Origin: Chryseobacterium sp. JUb7
GTDB taxonomy: Bacteria; Bacteroidota; Bacteroidia; Flavobacteriales; Weeksellaceae
Direction: 5' to 3'
Length of the DNA stretch: 64,000 nt
NCBI RefSeq assembly: GCF_024806495.1
Contig: NZ_JANUFF010000001.1
Location: 372,001 to 436,000 of the forward strand
Position numbers and translations under genes: made by a program. Below the pieces are notes generated by a model that was not told the origin of the DNA, made no database searches, and was given only the letters and a program-made list of their open reading frames with translations. Of this stretch, positions 8,975 through 17,120 are shown piece after piece (position 1 is the stretch's first letter; each line of letters starts with the position of its first letter).

Positions 8975-10075
8975 CTATATAAATTCTTTAATCGTGTCGG
9001 TAAGCTTTGTTATTTCTTCTTCAGTATTGAAACTGTGGAGGCAAATTCTTAAACGTTCTGTCCCTTTTTTAACAGTAGGACTGTAAACAGCATAACTTAT
9101 TAATCCGTTTTCAAATAAGGTTTGCTGTATTTTACGTAAACGTTCGTTATCAGGCATTAAAACAGCCTGAACCGGACTATTTCCCGATGATAATGACATC
9201 AAGTTCTGATTTCGGAAAATTTTAATATTATTTTGTAAATGCATTGATATTTTTTGATTTAATGCTAAAAAATCATATCCTGTTTTTATGCTGATCCCAT
9301 GAAAATCCGGTGATGAAGTGGTATAGATAAAGGGAGATGCAAAGTTGATGAGATAAGACTTTATCAATTCGCTGCTTAGAATAGCTGCGCCGTGCATTCC
9401 TAAGGCTTTACCATACGTAATCACAGTCGCAAAAACCCTGTTTTGGAGTTGATTCTGGTTAACCAACCCTTTTCCAAAAACCCCGAAAGCATGAGCTTCA
9501 TCCACAATCAAATAAGCAGAATATTTCTCTGCTAATTCACATATTTCATCAAGAGGAGCCCCATCTCCATCCATGGAATATAGGCTTTCAACGGCAATAT
9601 AGCAGTTCCTTTTTTGTCTTTTCAGAACATTTTCCAGACTCTCAGGATCATTATGCCTGAACTTTATTTTTTTTGCATGTGACATAGCGCAGGCATCATG
9701 AACAGATCTGTGGATGAATTCATCTACAATAATGGTATCGTGACGGCTTGGCAGTGTTGAAAACAATGCTAAATTGGCATTATAACCGGAAGGAAAAAGC
9801 AGCGCCGATTCATATTGATGTTCTTTTGCTATAAATGCTTCAATTTCAGTTACAATCATACTATTTCCGCTGATCAGCCTTGATCCCGTACTTCCGGAAA
9901 GAATTTCCGGGTTTTCGATGATTTTCATGAGCAAGAGGTCCTGCAATTCTCTGTTTCGGGCAAAACCCAGGTAATCATTTGAATAAAAATCAACTCCTTT
10001 TTTGGGGGGCTTAAGAATTCTTAGTATCCCTTCCTCTTTCCTTTTGTCTAAAGCCTGCTGAAAATGACTAAGCAT
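8975..10075 (-). CDS. bioF: 8-amino-7-oxononanoate synthase (AONS)
   Basis: Alpha-oxoamine synthase of 366 residues that condenses a pimeloyl thioester with L-alanine to give KAPA. Visible are YNANLAL, VDEAHAFGVFG (PLP-binding aspartate) and ITYGKALGMHG with the catalytic lysine. It is slightly shorter than most BioF proteins (about 380-390), mainly at the N-terminus. Its start overlaps the 3' end of the diiron gene by 8 bp. Related ligases (Kbl-type, sphingolipid) share the fold, but the operon fixes the assignment. Confidence 0.93.
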   Translation of the reverse strand: MLSHFQQALDKRKEEGILRILKPPKKGVDFYSNDYLGFARNRELQDLLLMKIIENPEILSGSTGSRLISGNSMIVTEIEAFIAKEHQYESALLFPSGYNANLALFSTLPSRHDTIIVDEFIHRSVHDACAMSHAKKIKFRHNDPESLENVLKRQKRNCYIAVESLYSMDGDGAPLDEICELAEKYSAYLIVDEAHAFGVFGKGLVNQNQLQNRVFATVITYGKALGMHGAAILSSELIKSYLINFASPFIYTTSSPDFHGISIKTGYDFLALNQKISMHLQNNIKIFRNQNLMSLSSGNSPVQAVLMPDNERLRKIQQTLFENGLISYAVYSPTVKKGTERLRICLHSFNTEEEITKLTDTIKEFI

Positions 10076-10691
10076 ATCTTACTTGCGAAATTTCTTCTGC
10101 AATAGCCTTAATCCATTGTTCATGCAATTCTTTTTCTATGCTTAAAATTTCCTCAGCATGAATTTGCCAGTCGTCCGAAAACTCATTCAGCTGACTGATC
10201 ATTTCTTCCAGATGCCCTTCTTCTTCCAGAATAATAGATTTTACCATTATTTTTGAAGATGTTTTGGTAAGTATTTCCTGATAAACAGGATACAATTCAT
10301 CTGCACGAACTTCAATAGCATAAGTCACAAATAGATACGCTGCATATTTCAATTCTTCTTTTGTCAGAGAGAAAACTTGTTGTAAATATCTGCAGGCTTT
10401 TATGTCCAGAGCGTGCAGATACTGGCGGGTTGCAACCGGAGCGAGCAGTTCTTCTTTTCTGTAATTTTTACAAAGCTCAGGACTAATTTTTCCGATTTGT
10501 TTTTTCAGATAATAAGCATGACGATGTTCTTCTGCTGCATGTTTTAACTGAATTAAATCAACCTTAAAAGGATGTTCACAGGCAGATATTTTTCGAGCTC
10601 CGGCATTTTCCATAAACGAAAGTGTATTCAGCCATCTGGCATGCGCTTCGTTGGTTTGGACGATTTTTTCTAAAAGCTGATAAAATTCCAT
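10068..10691 (-). CDS. Ferritin-like diiron protein, first gene of the biotin operon
   Basis: 207 residues, predicted mostly helical, of no named family I can assign. The ligand pattern of a four-helix diiron protein can be read off: E15 in helix 1, E55-x-x-H58 in helix 2, E127 or E132 in helix 3, and E157-x-x-H160 in helix 4. HARWLNTLSFMENAGARK in helix 1 resembles ferritin-like hydroxylases. It overlaps bioF by 8 bp and leads the operon. The operon holds no bioC, bioH, bioG, bioI or bioW, so a role in supplying or releasing the pimeloyl moiety by oxidation is an attractive inference, not shown. Alternatively it may protect or feed iron to BioB. Confidence 0.75.
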   Translation of the reverse strand: MEFYQLLEKIVQTNEAHARWLNTLSFMENAGARKISACEHPFKVDLIQLKHAAEEHRHAYYLKKQIGKISPELCKNYRKEELLAPVATRQYLHALDIKACRYLQQVFSLTKEELKYAAYLFVTYAIEVRADELYPVYQEILTKTSSKIMVKSIILEEEGHLEEMISQLNEFSDDWQIHAEEILSIEKELHEQWIKAIAEEISQVRYA

Positions 10692-10702
10692 TATATTTTG
10701 TT

Positions 10703-10735
10703 TGGTTCAAAAGTAGTATATTGCCGGATGGTTCA
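10703..10735. promoter_or_regulatory. Biotin operon promoter with paired TGGTTCA repeats
   Basis: Two direct TGGTTCA copies (10703-10709 and 10729-10735) lie 26 bp apart in the 64-bp divergent gap. The first overlaps a minus-strand TACTTTTG (-7 type TAnnTTTG) at 10708-10715 that would drive the biotin operon with a leader of about 10 nt. MocR regulators commonly bind direct repeats, so this is a probable MocR operator. Confidence 0.5.
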
Positions 10736-10755
10736 TTGGTGCCAGTTTTAATATT

Positions 10756-12240
10756 ATGGATAGTCCGGTTGAAATTCCTTATAAAAGTTTTGTAAAAATT
10801 GATAGAAAATCAAGCAGTTCGATTTATATGCAAATCGCCAATCAATTGATTAATGCTATTCAGAGAGGTTACCTTCCCTTCGGAACCAAACTTCCGGGAA
10901 CAAGATCTTTAAGCTCTATTCTTGAAGTACACAGAAATACCATTGTTTCTGCTTATGACGAATTACTGGCACAGGGCTGGATAGAAAGCCGTCCTAATAA
11001 AGGAACATTTATCATCGGAAAAGAAGAAAATAAAATATTGCAGAAGGATTTCGAACAGAATACACTTAATCATTATCCGAAATCAGCTGGTTTTACGTTC
11101 AAAACATCCAATATTTTAGATAATCCTTTCGAACACTCAACCTGTGAGTATGTTTTTAATGACGGTGCTCCGGACATCCGTTTAACACAAATAGACCAGC
11201 ATTCAAGGATTTACAGTTCTACTCTTAAAAGAAGAGCACATAAAATAGGACATTATAATCAGGATGGAAGCGAATTTTTTAAGAAGAACCTATCTCAATA
11301 CTTAAATTTGTCACGAGGACTGCCTATTTCTAAAAATAATGTTCTTATTACCCGGAGTACAGAAATGAGTATTTATATTGTTTCAGAAATTCTGCTTTCC
11401 GAAGGTGATACCGTGCTTGTAGGTGAATTAAGTTATTTTTCTGTGAATATGATTTTTCAGCGAAAAGGTGTCAATATTATTTCAATTCCCATTGATGATG
11501 ACGGAATTAACGTGGAAGAAGTGCGAAAAATCTGTCAGAAACAAAAAATCAGGATGCTTTATCTTACCCCTCACCATCACTACCCGACAACGGTTACCCT
11601 GAGTGCCCAAAGGCGACTGGAGCTGCTGAACCTATCCAATACCTATGGTTTTGTTATTCTTGAGGATGATTATGATTATGATTTTCATTATGACAAAAGC
11701 CCGCTCCTTCCATTGGCAAGTGCAGATACCGGAGGAATGGTTATTTACATCGGTTCGTTCGGGAAATCTCTTGCCCCAGGCTTCCGTACCGGATTTATTG
11801 TTGCCCCGGAAAACCTAATGATCGAAATGCGTAAACATCTTGGAATCATTGACCGGCAGGGAGATGTGGTCATGGAGCATGTATTGGGCGAAATGATTGA
11901 TGAAGGAGAAATCAACCGTTATCTGAAAAAATCTATCAAAATCTATCAGGAACGCAGAGATTATTTTACAGAACTTTTAGGGAAATATCTCGGAGATTAT
12001 ATTCGTTTTCAAATCCCATCGGGAGGACTTGCCATTTGGATTGAATGGACCCAGCCTATTAATTTAATGCAGCTCAGCCGGGTTTGTGTCCAGAATAATC
12101 TTTTCATTCCCAAAACTTTACTCTACCAGAATAAAAATCTTACCGCAATGCGGCTTGGTTTTGGCAATTTAACCTTCATTGAAATGGAAAACTGTATGAA
12201 GATCCTTTCCGAATGTGTTTTTGAGGTTTTAAAGAATTAA
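10756..12240 (+). CDS. MocR/PdxR-type regulator (GntR HTH plus aminotransferase domain)
   Basis: 494 residues: an N-terminal GntR winged helix (about 15-85, with GYLPFGTKLPGTRSLS and VHRNTIVSAYDEL) linked to a type I aminotransferase fold (about 150-490). The PLP lysine is K337 in SFGKSLAPGFR; EDDYDYDF carries the ring-binding aspartate region. MocR proteins sense PLP or amino compounds and control the divergent gene. Here that is the biotin operon, in which two enzymes (BioA, BioF) are PLP-dependent, so control of biotin synthesis is inferred. Classical alternatives would be vitamin B6 or GABA metabolism. Confidence 0.85.
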   Translation: MDSPVEIPYKSFVKIDRKSSSSIYMQIANQLINAIQRGYLPFGTKLPGTRSLSSILEVHRNTIVSAYDELLAQGWIESRPNKGTFIIGKEENKILQKDFEQNTLNHYPKSAGFTFKTSNILDNPFEHSTCEYVFNDGAPDIRLTQIDQHSRIYSSTLKRRAHKIGHYNQDGSEFFKKNLSQYLNLSRGLPISKNNVLITRSTEMSIYIVSEILLSEGDTVLVGELSYFSVNMIFQRKGVNIISIPIDDDGINVEEVRKICQKQKIRMLYLTPHHHYPTTVTLSAQRRLELLNLSNTYGFVILEDDYDYDFHYDKSPLLPLASADTGGMVIYIGSFGKSLAPGFRTGFIVAPENLMIEMRKHLGIIDRQGDVVMEHVLGEMIDEGEINRYLKKSIKIYQERRDYFTELLGKYLGDYIRFQIPSGGLAIWIEWTQPINLMQLSRVCVQNNLFIPKTLLYQNKNLTAMRLGFGNLTFIEMENCMKILSECVFEVLKN

Positions 12241-12284
12241 GATAAAAATCGTTTCTTTGTACAAAATTTTTCAGTCTTAATTGT

Positions 12285-12875
12285 ATGAAAAAATCGGAAG
12301 CTACCCGTCTTACTATTCTTCAGAAAGCATTTGAACTGATCTATGTGAATGGATATCAGACGACCAGTGTGGACGAAATCATTGCTACAACCCAGGTTAC
12401 AAAAGGAGCTTTCTATTATCATTTTAAAACCAAAGACGAAATGGGGCTTGCCATCATCAACGAGCTCATGATCCCCAACTTCAAAAACACTTTTATTAAA
12501 CCCTTTCAAAGCATTGAAAATCCAATTGATACAATTTATAACTTAATGTATTATTTATTAATTGAAAATGAAAGTTTAAAGGTTGAATATGGCTGCCCTG
12601 CTTCAAATTTTACTCAGGAAATGGCTCCCTGGAATATCGATTTCACCAAAGCCTTAAACCAGCTTTCCCTGCAATGGGAAAATGCCATGATTGAAGCAGT
12701 TGAAAAAGGAAAAGAAAACGGAACCATCAAACCGGATGTGAATGCTAAAGAAGTTGCAGTTTTTACTATTTCCGGATATTGGGGGGTCAGAAATTTAGGA
12801 AAATTAGAAAATTCAAAATCAGTTTATCTTATTTATTTAAAAGGACTTAAGTCTTATTTTGACACACTGAAATAA
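12285..12875 (+). CDS. TetR/AcrR family regulator
   Basis: 196 residues. The N-terminal TetR HTH is clear (about 8-55): TILQKAFELIYVNGYQTTSV, then TTQVTKGAFYYHFKTKDEM, the usual recognition helix. The C-terminal ligand domain resembles the TetR_C group with a conserved GCPASNF stretch containing a cysteine. A perfect 26-bp palindrome begins 12 bp after the stop and overlaps the promoter of the following three-gene cluster, which is the likely target. The gene starts 45 bp after the MocR gene and has no terminator before it. Confidence 0.85.
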   Translation: MKKSEATRLTILQKAFELIYVNGYQTTSVDEIIATTQVTKGAFYYHFKTKDEMGLAIINELMIPNFKNTFIKPFQSIENPIDTIYNLMYYLLIENESLKVEYGCPASNFTQEMAPWNIDFTKALNQLSLQWENAMIEAVEKGKENGTIKPDVNAKEVAVFTISGYWGVRNLGKLENSKSVYLIYLKGLKSYFDTLK

Positions 12876-12886
12876 TTTTTTCACCA

Positions 12887-12924
12887 AAAAACATACTAAT
12901 TAGTATGTTTTTATTATACCTTTG
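12887..12924 (+). promoter_or_regulatory. TetR-type operator and promoter
   Basis: A perfect palindrome covers 12887-12912 (core ACATACTAATTAGTATGT at 12891-12908). Five bases further lies TACCTTTG (12917-12924), an exact TAnnTTTG -7 box, so the palindrome occupies the -33 region. Expected transcript start near 12930. A repressor bound here would block transcription of 12947-14066. Confidence 0.75.
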
Positions 12925-12946
12925 TCCTGTTCATAAAAATTTGATC

Positions 12947-13405
12947 ATGTACCAGAGCCTTACCTTTCTCCACTCCATTTTCCGATGGTTGGTTTTATTG
13001 AGTTTAGCCTACTCAATCTTCCGAGCCTGCAAAGGATATTTTTCGAATAAAGCATTTTCAAAATCAGATAATTCCTTACAGCACTGGACGGCTACCATTG
13101 CTCATATCCAGCTGGTTCTTGGAATTACATTATACTCTCAAAGCCCGATCATTAAATATTTCTGGAAAAACTTTAATGAGGCGAAAGAATCGTTTGATCT
13201 TTTATTTTTTGGATTAATTCACATGTCTCTGATGCTGCTTTCTATAGTTCTTATTACGATAGGCTCATCGATTTCCAAAAGAAAATCGACTGATAAAGAG
13301 AAGTTTAAAATAATGTTAATTTATTTTATCATTGCATTAATCATCATTTTCATCGCGATTCCATGGCCCTTCTCTCCTCTTGCTAACAGACCTTATTTCA
13401 GATAA
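12947..13405 (+). CDS. Four-helix membrane protein, family not recognised
   Basis: About 152 residues with four hydrophobic segments and histidines near their ends: LHSIFRW, HWTATIAHIQLVLG and LIHMSLML. This pattern resembles small haem-binding membrane proteins, but no cytochrome b561 signature can be asserted. The ATG at 12947 is chosen over the in-frame ATG at 12905 because the latter lies inside the operator and upstream of the predicted transcript start. First gene of the TetR-controlled cluster; 2 bp separate it from the DUF3817 gene. Confidence 0.65.
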   Translation: MYQSLTFLHSIFRWLVLLSLAYSIFRACKGYFSNKAFSKSDNSLQHWTATIAHIQLVLGITLYSQSPIIKYFWKNFNEAKESFDLLFFGLIHMSLMLLSIVLITIGSSISKRKSTDKEKFKIMLIYFIIALIIIFIAIPWPFSPLANRPYFR

Positions 13406-13407
13406 TT

Positions 13408-13710
13408 ATGACTCATTTATTTAAAACTAAAATCGGACGTTTGAGAATCATTGCCATTCTTGAAGGTATTTCATTGTTAACGTTAGTATTCGTAGCTGTT
13501 CCATTGAAATATGGATTTGACAATCCTTCACTTGTAAAAATGATGGGACCCATTCATGGATCGCTATTTCTGCTGTTTTTATTCAACACATTAAGTGTCG
13601 GGGTTGAACAAAACTGGAAGTTTAAAGATACAACCTGGAAAGTCCTACTAGCATGCATCATTCCGTTTGGAACATTTTATATCGACAGAAAAATATTAAG
13701 TAAATTATGA
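13408..13710 (+). CDS. DUF3817 integral membrane protein
   Basis: 100 residues with three predicted membrane segments. GRLRIIAILEGISLL at the start, a central MMGPIHGSLFLLFLF and the cytosolic WK segment are typical of DUF3817 proteins, found widely in bacteria without a proven function. It is coupled to its neighbours: 2 bp after the preceding gene and a 4-bp overlap (ATGA) with the rhodanese gene. Confidence 0.8.
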   Translation: MTHLFKTKIGRLRIIAILEGISLLTLVFVAVPLKYGFDNPSLVKMMGPIHGSLFLLFLFNTLSVGVEQNWKFKDTTWKVLLACIIPFGTFYIDRKILSKL

Positions 13711-14066
13711 AAACTATATTAACTTTTTGTGGAATTATTTTGGCAATTTATACTGTTTACCGGGTATATATTTATCAAACACTTGACAACGGTTTAGACA
13801 AATTAATTAAAAACGGAGCTGTGATTCTCGATGTAAGAACTGAAAAAGAATTCGAAACCGGACATATCAAAGGTTCTCAAAATATTTCTTTAGGGACAAT
13901 CCGGGAAAGGTATGTTGAGCTTGATCCAAATAAAACATACATCACAGTTTGTTCACACGGCTTAAGAAGTGTAAAAGTTGAAAATATTTTAAAAGAAAAA
14001 GGCTTTAAAAATGTTCATAACGGTGGAGCGTGGAGTGATTTGCAAAAAAGCCTGGGTTTAAAATAA
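13707..14066 (+). CDS. Membrane-anchored rhodanese-domain protein
   Basis: 119 residues. An N-terminal hydrophobic helix (about 3-22) anchors a single rhodanese domain with ILDVRTEKEFETGHIKGSQN and the active-site cysteine C82 in TVCSHGLRS. Single-domain rhodaneses carry sulfane sulfur in persulfide detoxification or sulfur trafficking. Third gene of the TetR-linked cluster, ended by the hairpin at 14068-14099. Together the cluster looks like a small inducible envelope or sulfur-stress unit; the inducer is unknown. Confidence 0.85.
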   Translation: MKTILTFCGIILAIYTVYRVYIYQTLDNGLDKLIKNGAVILDVRTEKEFETGHIKGSQNISLGTIRERYVELDPNKTYITVCSHGLRSVKVENILKEKGFKNVHNGGAWSDLQKSLGLK

Positions 14067-14067
14067 A

Positions 14068-14099
14068 ATTTCGGAAGTGAATATTTTCACTTCCGAAAT
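14068..14099. terminator. Hairpin terminator
   Basis: Perfect 14-bp stem (ATTTCGGAAGTGAA and complement) with a TATT loop directly after the rhodanese stop. It could also act on the convergent gene that ends at 14134. Confidence 0.75.
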
Positions 14100-14133
14100 G
14101 ACTAACAGATTGGAAACTAAACGATAATTCTGT

Positions 14134-14838
14134 TTAATATCTTGTGATTTTCAGATCTTTAAAGTATCCTACCGTTCCGATATCCACCCAAAGACCTATG
14201 CTTCCGGATCTGGAATTGCCTTTTCGTTCATTCACAATAAATGAAGGAAATTTCTGATCATTTACGTACAGGATAGCTCTGCCGTTTTGTACTTCAATCT
14301 TTAACTTGATCCATTCTTGTAATCCCGTATCGGCATAGGTTTCATATTGTCCCTTAAATTCCGGCTGTCGTAACTTTTCAAACTTAAAATCGGGATATGC
14401 ATAATATTGTACACTGTGATTTCTTGCAAACTGTTGCTCAGATCTGCCCGCTTTCGGTCGTAAATAAATCGATTCAAAGGCAGAATTATCTTTGTTAATC
14501 GAGAAAGCCAAACCTATAAACCCTTGAGCAAATTCAAATGGCGAAGGGTCCTGAATCTGGCTATATACCTTTACTTCTATGGTTCCGTTTTCAAAATCTT
14601 TGTTTTTTAATTTTACAAAAGTCGGTTCATCTACCGTCTTTTCCAGATGATTGATATCAAAAGGAATTTTATTTAAATCTCTTTTTAATTTCAACACCTT
14701 TTCGCCTTCAAAATCAATAACAGAAGCTTTTACGTTTGAAATTTCAAATTCTTTACGCTCAAATTGTATGGTCTGAGCAAAATAATTAATACCTGACATC
14801 ATGAAAATTATTAATGATAAAATTTTATTGGTAAACAT
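14134..14838 (-). CDS. Exported concanavalin-like (DUF1080-like) protein
   Basis: 234 residues with a signal peptide ending near FAQ (about residue 22). The rest reads as a beta-sandwich of the LamG/DUF1080 kind: GTIEVKVYSQ, GFIGLAFSI, WIKLKIEVQNGRAILYVNDQ, GSIGLWVDIGTVGYFKDLKI. Such domains bind or hydrolyse glycans or act as structural modules; no catalytic residues can be named. Its start overlaps the stop of the upstream oxidoreductase gene by 1 bp (TAATG), which implies translational coupling. Confidence 0.65.
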   Translation of the reverse strand: MFTNKILSLIIFMMSGINYFAQTIQFERKEFEISNVKASVIDFEGEKVLKLKRDLNKIPFDINHLEKTVDEPTFVKLKNKDFENGTIEVKVYSQIQDPSPFEFAQGFIGLAFSINKDNSAFESIYLRPKAGRSEQQFARNHSVQYYAYPDFKFEKLRQPEFKGQYETYADTGLQEWIKLKIEVQNGRAILYVNDQKFPSFIVNERKGNSRSGSIGLWVDIGTVGYFKDLKITRY

Positions 14839-15488
14839 TATAATTTCTTTTTTGCTTCGGCCAATGTTACCGGTTTTCCTAACGCTCCAAATTCATGAAG
14901 ATCCCCAAAAACCTCAATTCTGACTGACTGATCAATTCCTCCTATTTTTAAAGGCACAAAACCAATATCTGTAATCAAATCTTCTGCATCAGAATTTATA
15001 CTCTCATCATCTGTTGCATAAAATAAAACTGCCTTTTCGGATGTTTTATAAGCTGATTTCATTAATGATTCCACTCCTAAAGTTCCTAATGCCTTAACCA
15101 GTTTTGCACTTTTAGGCAAAAATGAACTAATAATCTCTCCTGCAGATTCTTTTTCTCCTATAATTTTTCTGAAGCCTCCATTTTCATCCGGAGCAATCGG
15201 ATTCGACGGATCAACAATAATTTTCCCTTCTAAATCTGAAGAATATTCTTTTAAAAATCCTTCAAATGCTTCAAATGGGATAGCTAAAATGATGATATCA
15301 GCATACTTTACAGCTGCCGGAATATCATTTGGCTGAACCTTATTTCCCCATTTTTCTGATAATTTTTGAGCTTTTTCAAAATTTCTGTCAGCAACGATAA
15401 ATTGAACTTCTGATTTTGCAAGATTTCCGGCGACTGCCTGTCCGATATTTCCCAAACCGATCACGGCTACTTTTGATGTTGTTTTCAT
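14838..15488 (-). CDS. NADP-dependent oxidoreductase, F420-reductase-like
   Basis: About 216 residues of one Rossmann domain (GLGNIGQAVAGNLAKS at the N-terminus, then VADRNFEKAQ) with the layout of the F420:NADP oxidoreductase-like family: DIIILAIPFEAF and IVDPSNPIAPDENGG. Bacteroidota do not make F420, so the natural substrate is probably different. The start at 15488 gives MKTTSKVAVIG; an earlier ATG at 15524 adds 12 residues that fit no family. It is cotranscribed with the beta-sandwich gene downstream, and a Crp/Fnr gene on the same strand precedes it by 88 bp. Confidence 0.8.
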   Translation of the reverse strand: MKTTSKVAVIGLGNIGQAVAGNLAKSEVQFIVADRNFEKAQKLSEKWGNKVQPNDIPAAVKYADIIILAIPFEAFEGFLKEYSSDLEGKIIVDPSNPIAPDENGGFRKIIGEKESAGEIISSFLPKSAKLVKALGTLGVESLMKSAYKTSEKAVLFYATDDESINSDAEDLITDIGFVPLKIGGIDQSVRIEVFGDLHEFGALGKPVTLAEAKKKL

Positions 15489-15576
15489 TATATTTCTTTT
15501 AAAATGTATCATGCAAATTTCCATCAGAAAGAAACTTTTTCCAATGAACTGAATTAAGAAATATTATTAATCTGGA

Positions 15577-16185
15577 TTAAGATTTTCCTTTAAGAATTTT
15601 ACGTTTAAGCTTACTGAAAAACTCAGGCGTAATTCCTAAAAATGAAGCAATCTGAATTTGTGGCAACCGGTTGGAAAGATGAGAATAGGTTTCAATGAAA
15701 GACAAATAGCGTTCTTCAGCCGTCGAACTGATATTTTGTAACAGACGGTTTTGAAGGGTAACAAAACTGTTTTCAATTAAAACCCGAAATATTCGATCAA
15801 ACTTTGGAGCAGAAGTATAAAGTCTGATCAGGTTTTCATAGCTGATTTGCAAAACCATGGTATCCTCCAATGCATCAATACTCAGTTCTGAAGGTTTTCT
15901 TTTATGAAAACTTCCGATATCAACGATCCACCAGTTTTCGGAAGCAAATTGTATAATGTGTGTATTTCCTTTTTCATCAACTTTGTACATGCGGGCACAG
16001 CCCCGAACTACAAAGCTAAATTGATGACAGACATCGTTTTCCTGCAAAATATATTGCTTCTTCCTGTATAGTCTTGGTTTAAAAAGCTCTCGCACCAGCA
16101 GAGATTCATCATCATTCAGAGGAATTAATGAATTAAAATAGTCAATCAAAGGCTCTGTTGACGGAAGTACCGGTTTTTCCTGCAT
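15577..16185 (-). CDS. Crp/Fnr family regulator
   Basis: About 202 residues: a cyclic-nucleotide-binding-like beta-roll (GCARMYKVDEKGNTHIIQFA) and a short C-terminal HTH (QIQIASFLGITPEFFSKLKR). It lacks the FNR cysteine cluster. The start at 16185 (MQEKPVLPS) avoids 18 hydrophobic residues that a longer start would add. It closely resembles the Crp/Fnr protein at 36184-36780, and this type in Flavobacteriia usually controls nearby redox genes. The oxidoreductase gene follows on the same strand, so control of it is inferred. Confidence 0.8.
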   Translation of the reverse strand: MQEKPVLPSTEPLIDYFNSLIPLNDDESLLVRELFKPRLYRKKQYILQENDVCHQFSFVVRGCARMYKVDEKGNTHIIQFASENWWIVDIGSFHKRKPSELSIDALEDTMVLQISYENLIRLYTSAPKFDRIFRVLIENSFVTLQNRLLQNISSTAEERYLSFIETYSHLSNRLPQIQIASFLGITPEFFSKLKRKILKGKS

Positions 16186-16286
16186 GGTAAGGTTTATGAA
16201 TACAAATGTAATTAATCTTAAAAAAATAAGCCATCCCAAATTTGAGACAGCCTATTCCTTTTAAATCTAACTGAGTTGTTTGAAAA

Positions 16287-17111
16287 TTATTTTGTGTATT
16301 TCTGCTTTAAAACAGCAATTTCTCTAGGACCGATACCCATTTCGACCTGGAAAAAATTTTCTATACTTCCGTATTTTTTATTAATGGCAGCAAAGAAATT
16401 CCGAATCAATTCAGGTCGAAGTTCCATTTGCTGTTTGATTTCCTCTTCGGTCATTCCTGCCATTTTTGAAAGTCCGGAGTACATCCCTCTCATTGTAGGA
16501 TTTTTTGCCAGATACACGTTAGAAGCTACATAATCGCTTTCAATAACATCCTGCGGCACTCCTAAAATTTTCAGGAACAATGCTGAAGCCATTCCCGTTC
16601 TGTCGCGACCTCCAGTACAATGAAAAAGCAATGCTTCATCCGGTTTCAATATTAATAACTGGACAAATAAACTTCTGTATCGTTCTCCAAAATAAGGGAT
16701 TCCACCATCTCCGTACATATCGAACAGAAAGTTTTTGTCTTTCAAAAATTTTACCATATCCTGTGCAGTCGGAAGATTATTACTTCCTGCAGGACAAAGA
16801 ATGTAGTTTGTATTTTCAGGAAGTCTGTCCTGTGCTTTTTTAGCCTCTTCAACTCCTCTGAAATCTACTACGGTAACGATTTTTTTATCTTTAAATGTTT
16901 TTAAATCTTTATCGGTAAGCTTATCTATTGCGTCACTTCTGAAAACTTTACCCAATGTAACTTCCTTTCCGTCTGTTGTTTTATATCCACCTGCATCTCT
17001 GAAATTGTATGCTCCTTCCATTTTTACCATTCTGCGAAGACTGTCTTTGATTTGTGCATTTGCTGTTGCTCCAAAAGCAATAATTGCTGCTGTTAATACT
17101 ATTTTTTTCAT
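16287..17111 (-). CDS. Periplasmic tyrosine-phosphatase-like protein
   Basis: 274 residues with a signal peptide cleaved after TANAQ (about residue 20). The PTP loop is C165-TGGRD-R171 (HCTGGRDRTG), which matches the Y_phosphatase3/LipA-type family; NFRDAGGY at about 36 is its usual N-terminal motif. Members dephosphorylate phosphotyrosine, phosphoinositides or other phosphomonoesters. It starts 9 bp after the TonB-dependent receptor gene and is surely cotranscribed, so an outer-membrane receptor feeding a periplasmic phosphatase is implied. Confidence 0.85.
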   Translation of the reverse strand: MKKIVLTAAIIAFGATANAQIKDSLRRMVKMEGAYNFRDAGGYKTTDGKEVTLGKVFRSDAIDKLTDKDLKTFKDKKIVTVVDFRGVEEAKKAQDRLPENTNYILCPAGSNNLPTAQDMVKFLKDKNFLFDMYGDGGIPYFGERYRSLFVQLLILKPDEALLFHCTGGRDRTGMASALFLKILGVPQDVIESDYVASNVYLAKNPTMRGMYSGLSKMAGMTEEEIKQQMELRPELIRNFFAAINKKYGSIENFFQVEMGIGPREIAVLKQKYTK

Positions 17112-17120
17112 ATATAAATT

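Noticed and set aside
12905..12946. Upstream ATG for the first gene of the TetR unit
   Set aside because: It lies within the operator and before the -7 box, so it would not be transcribed from this promoter.
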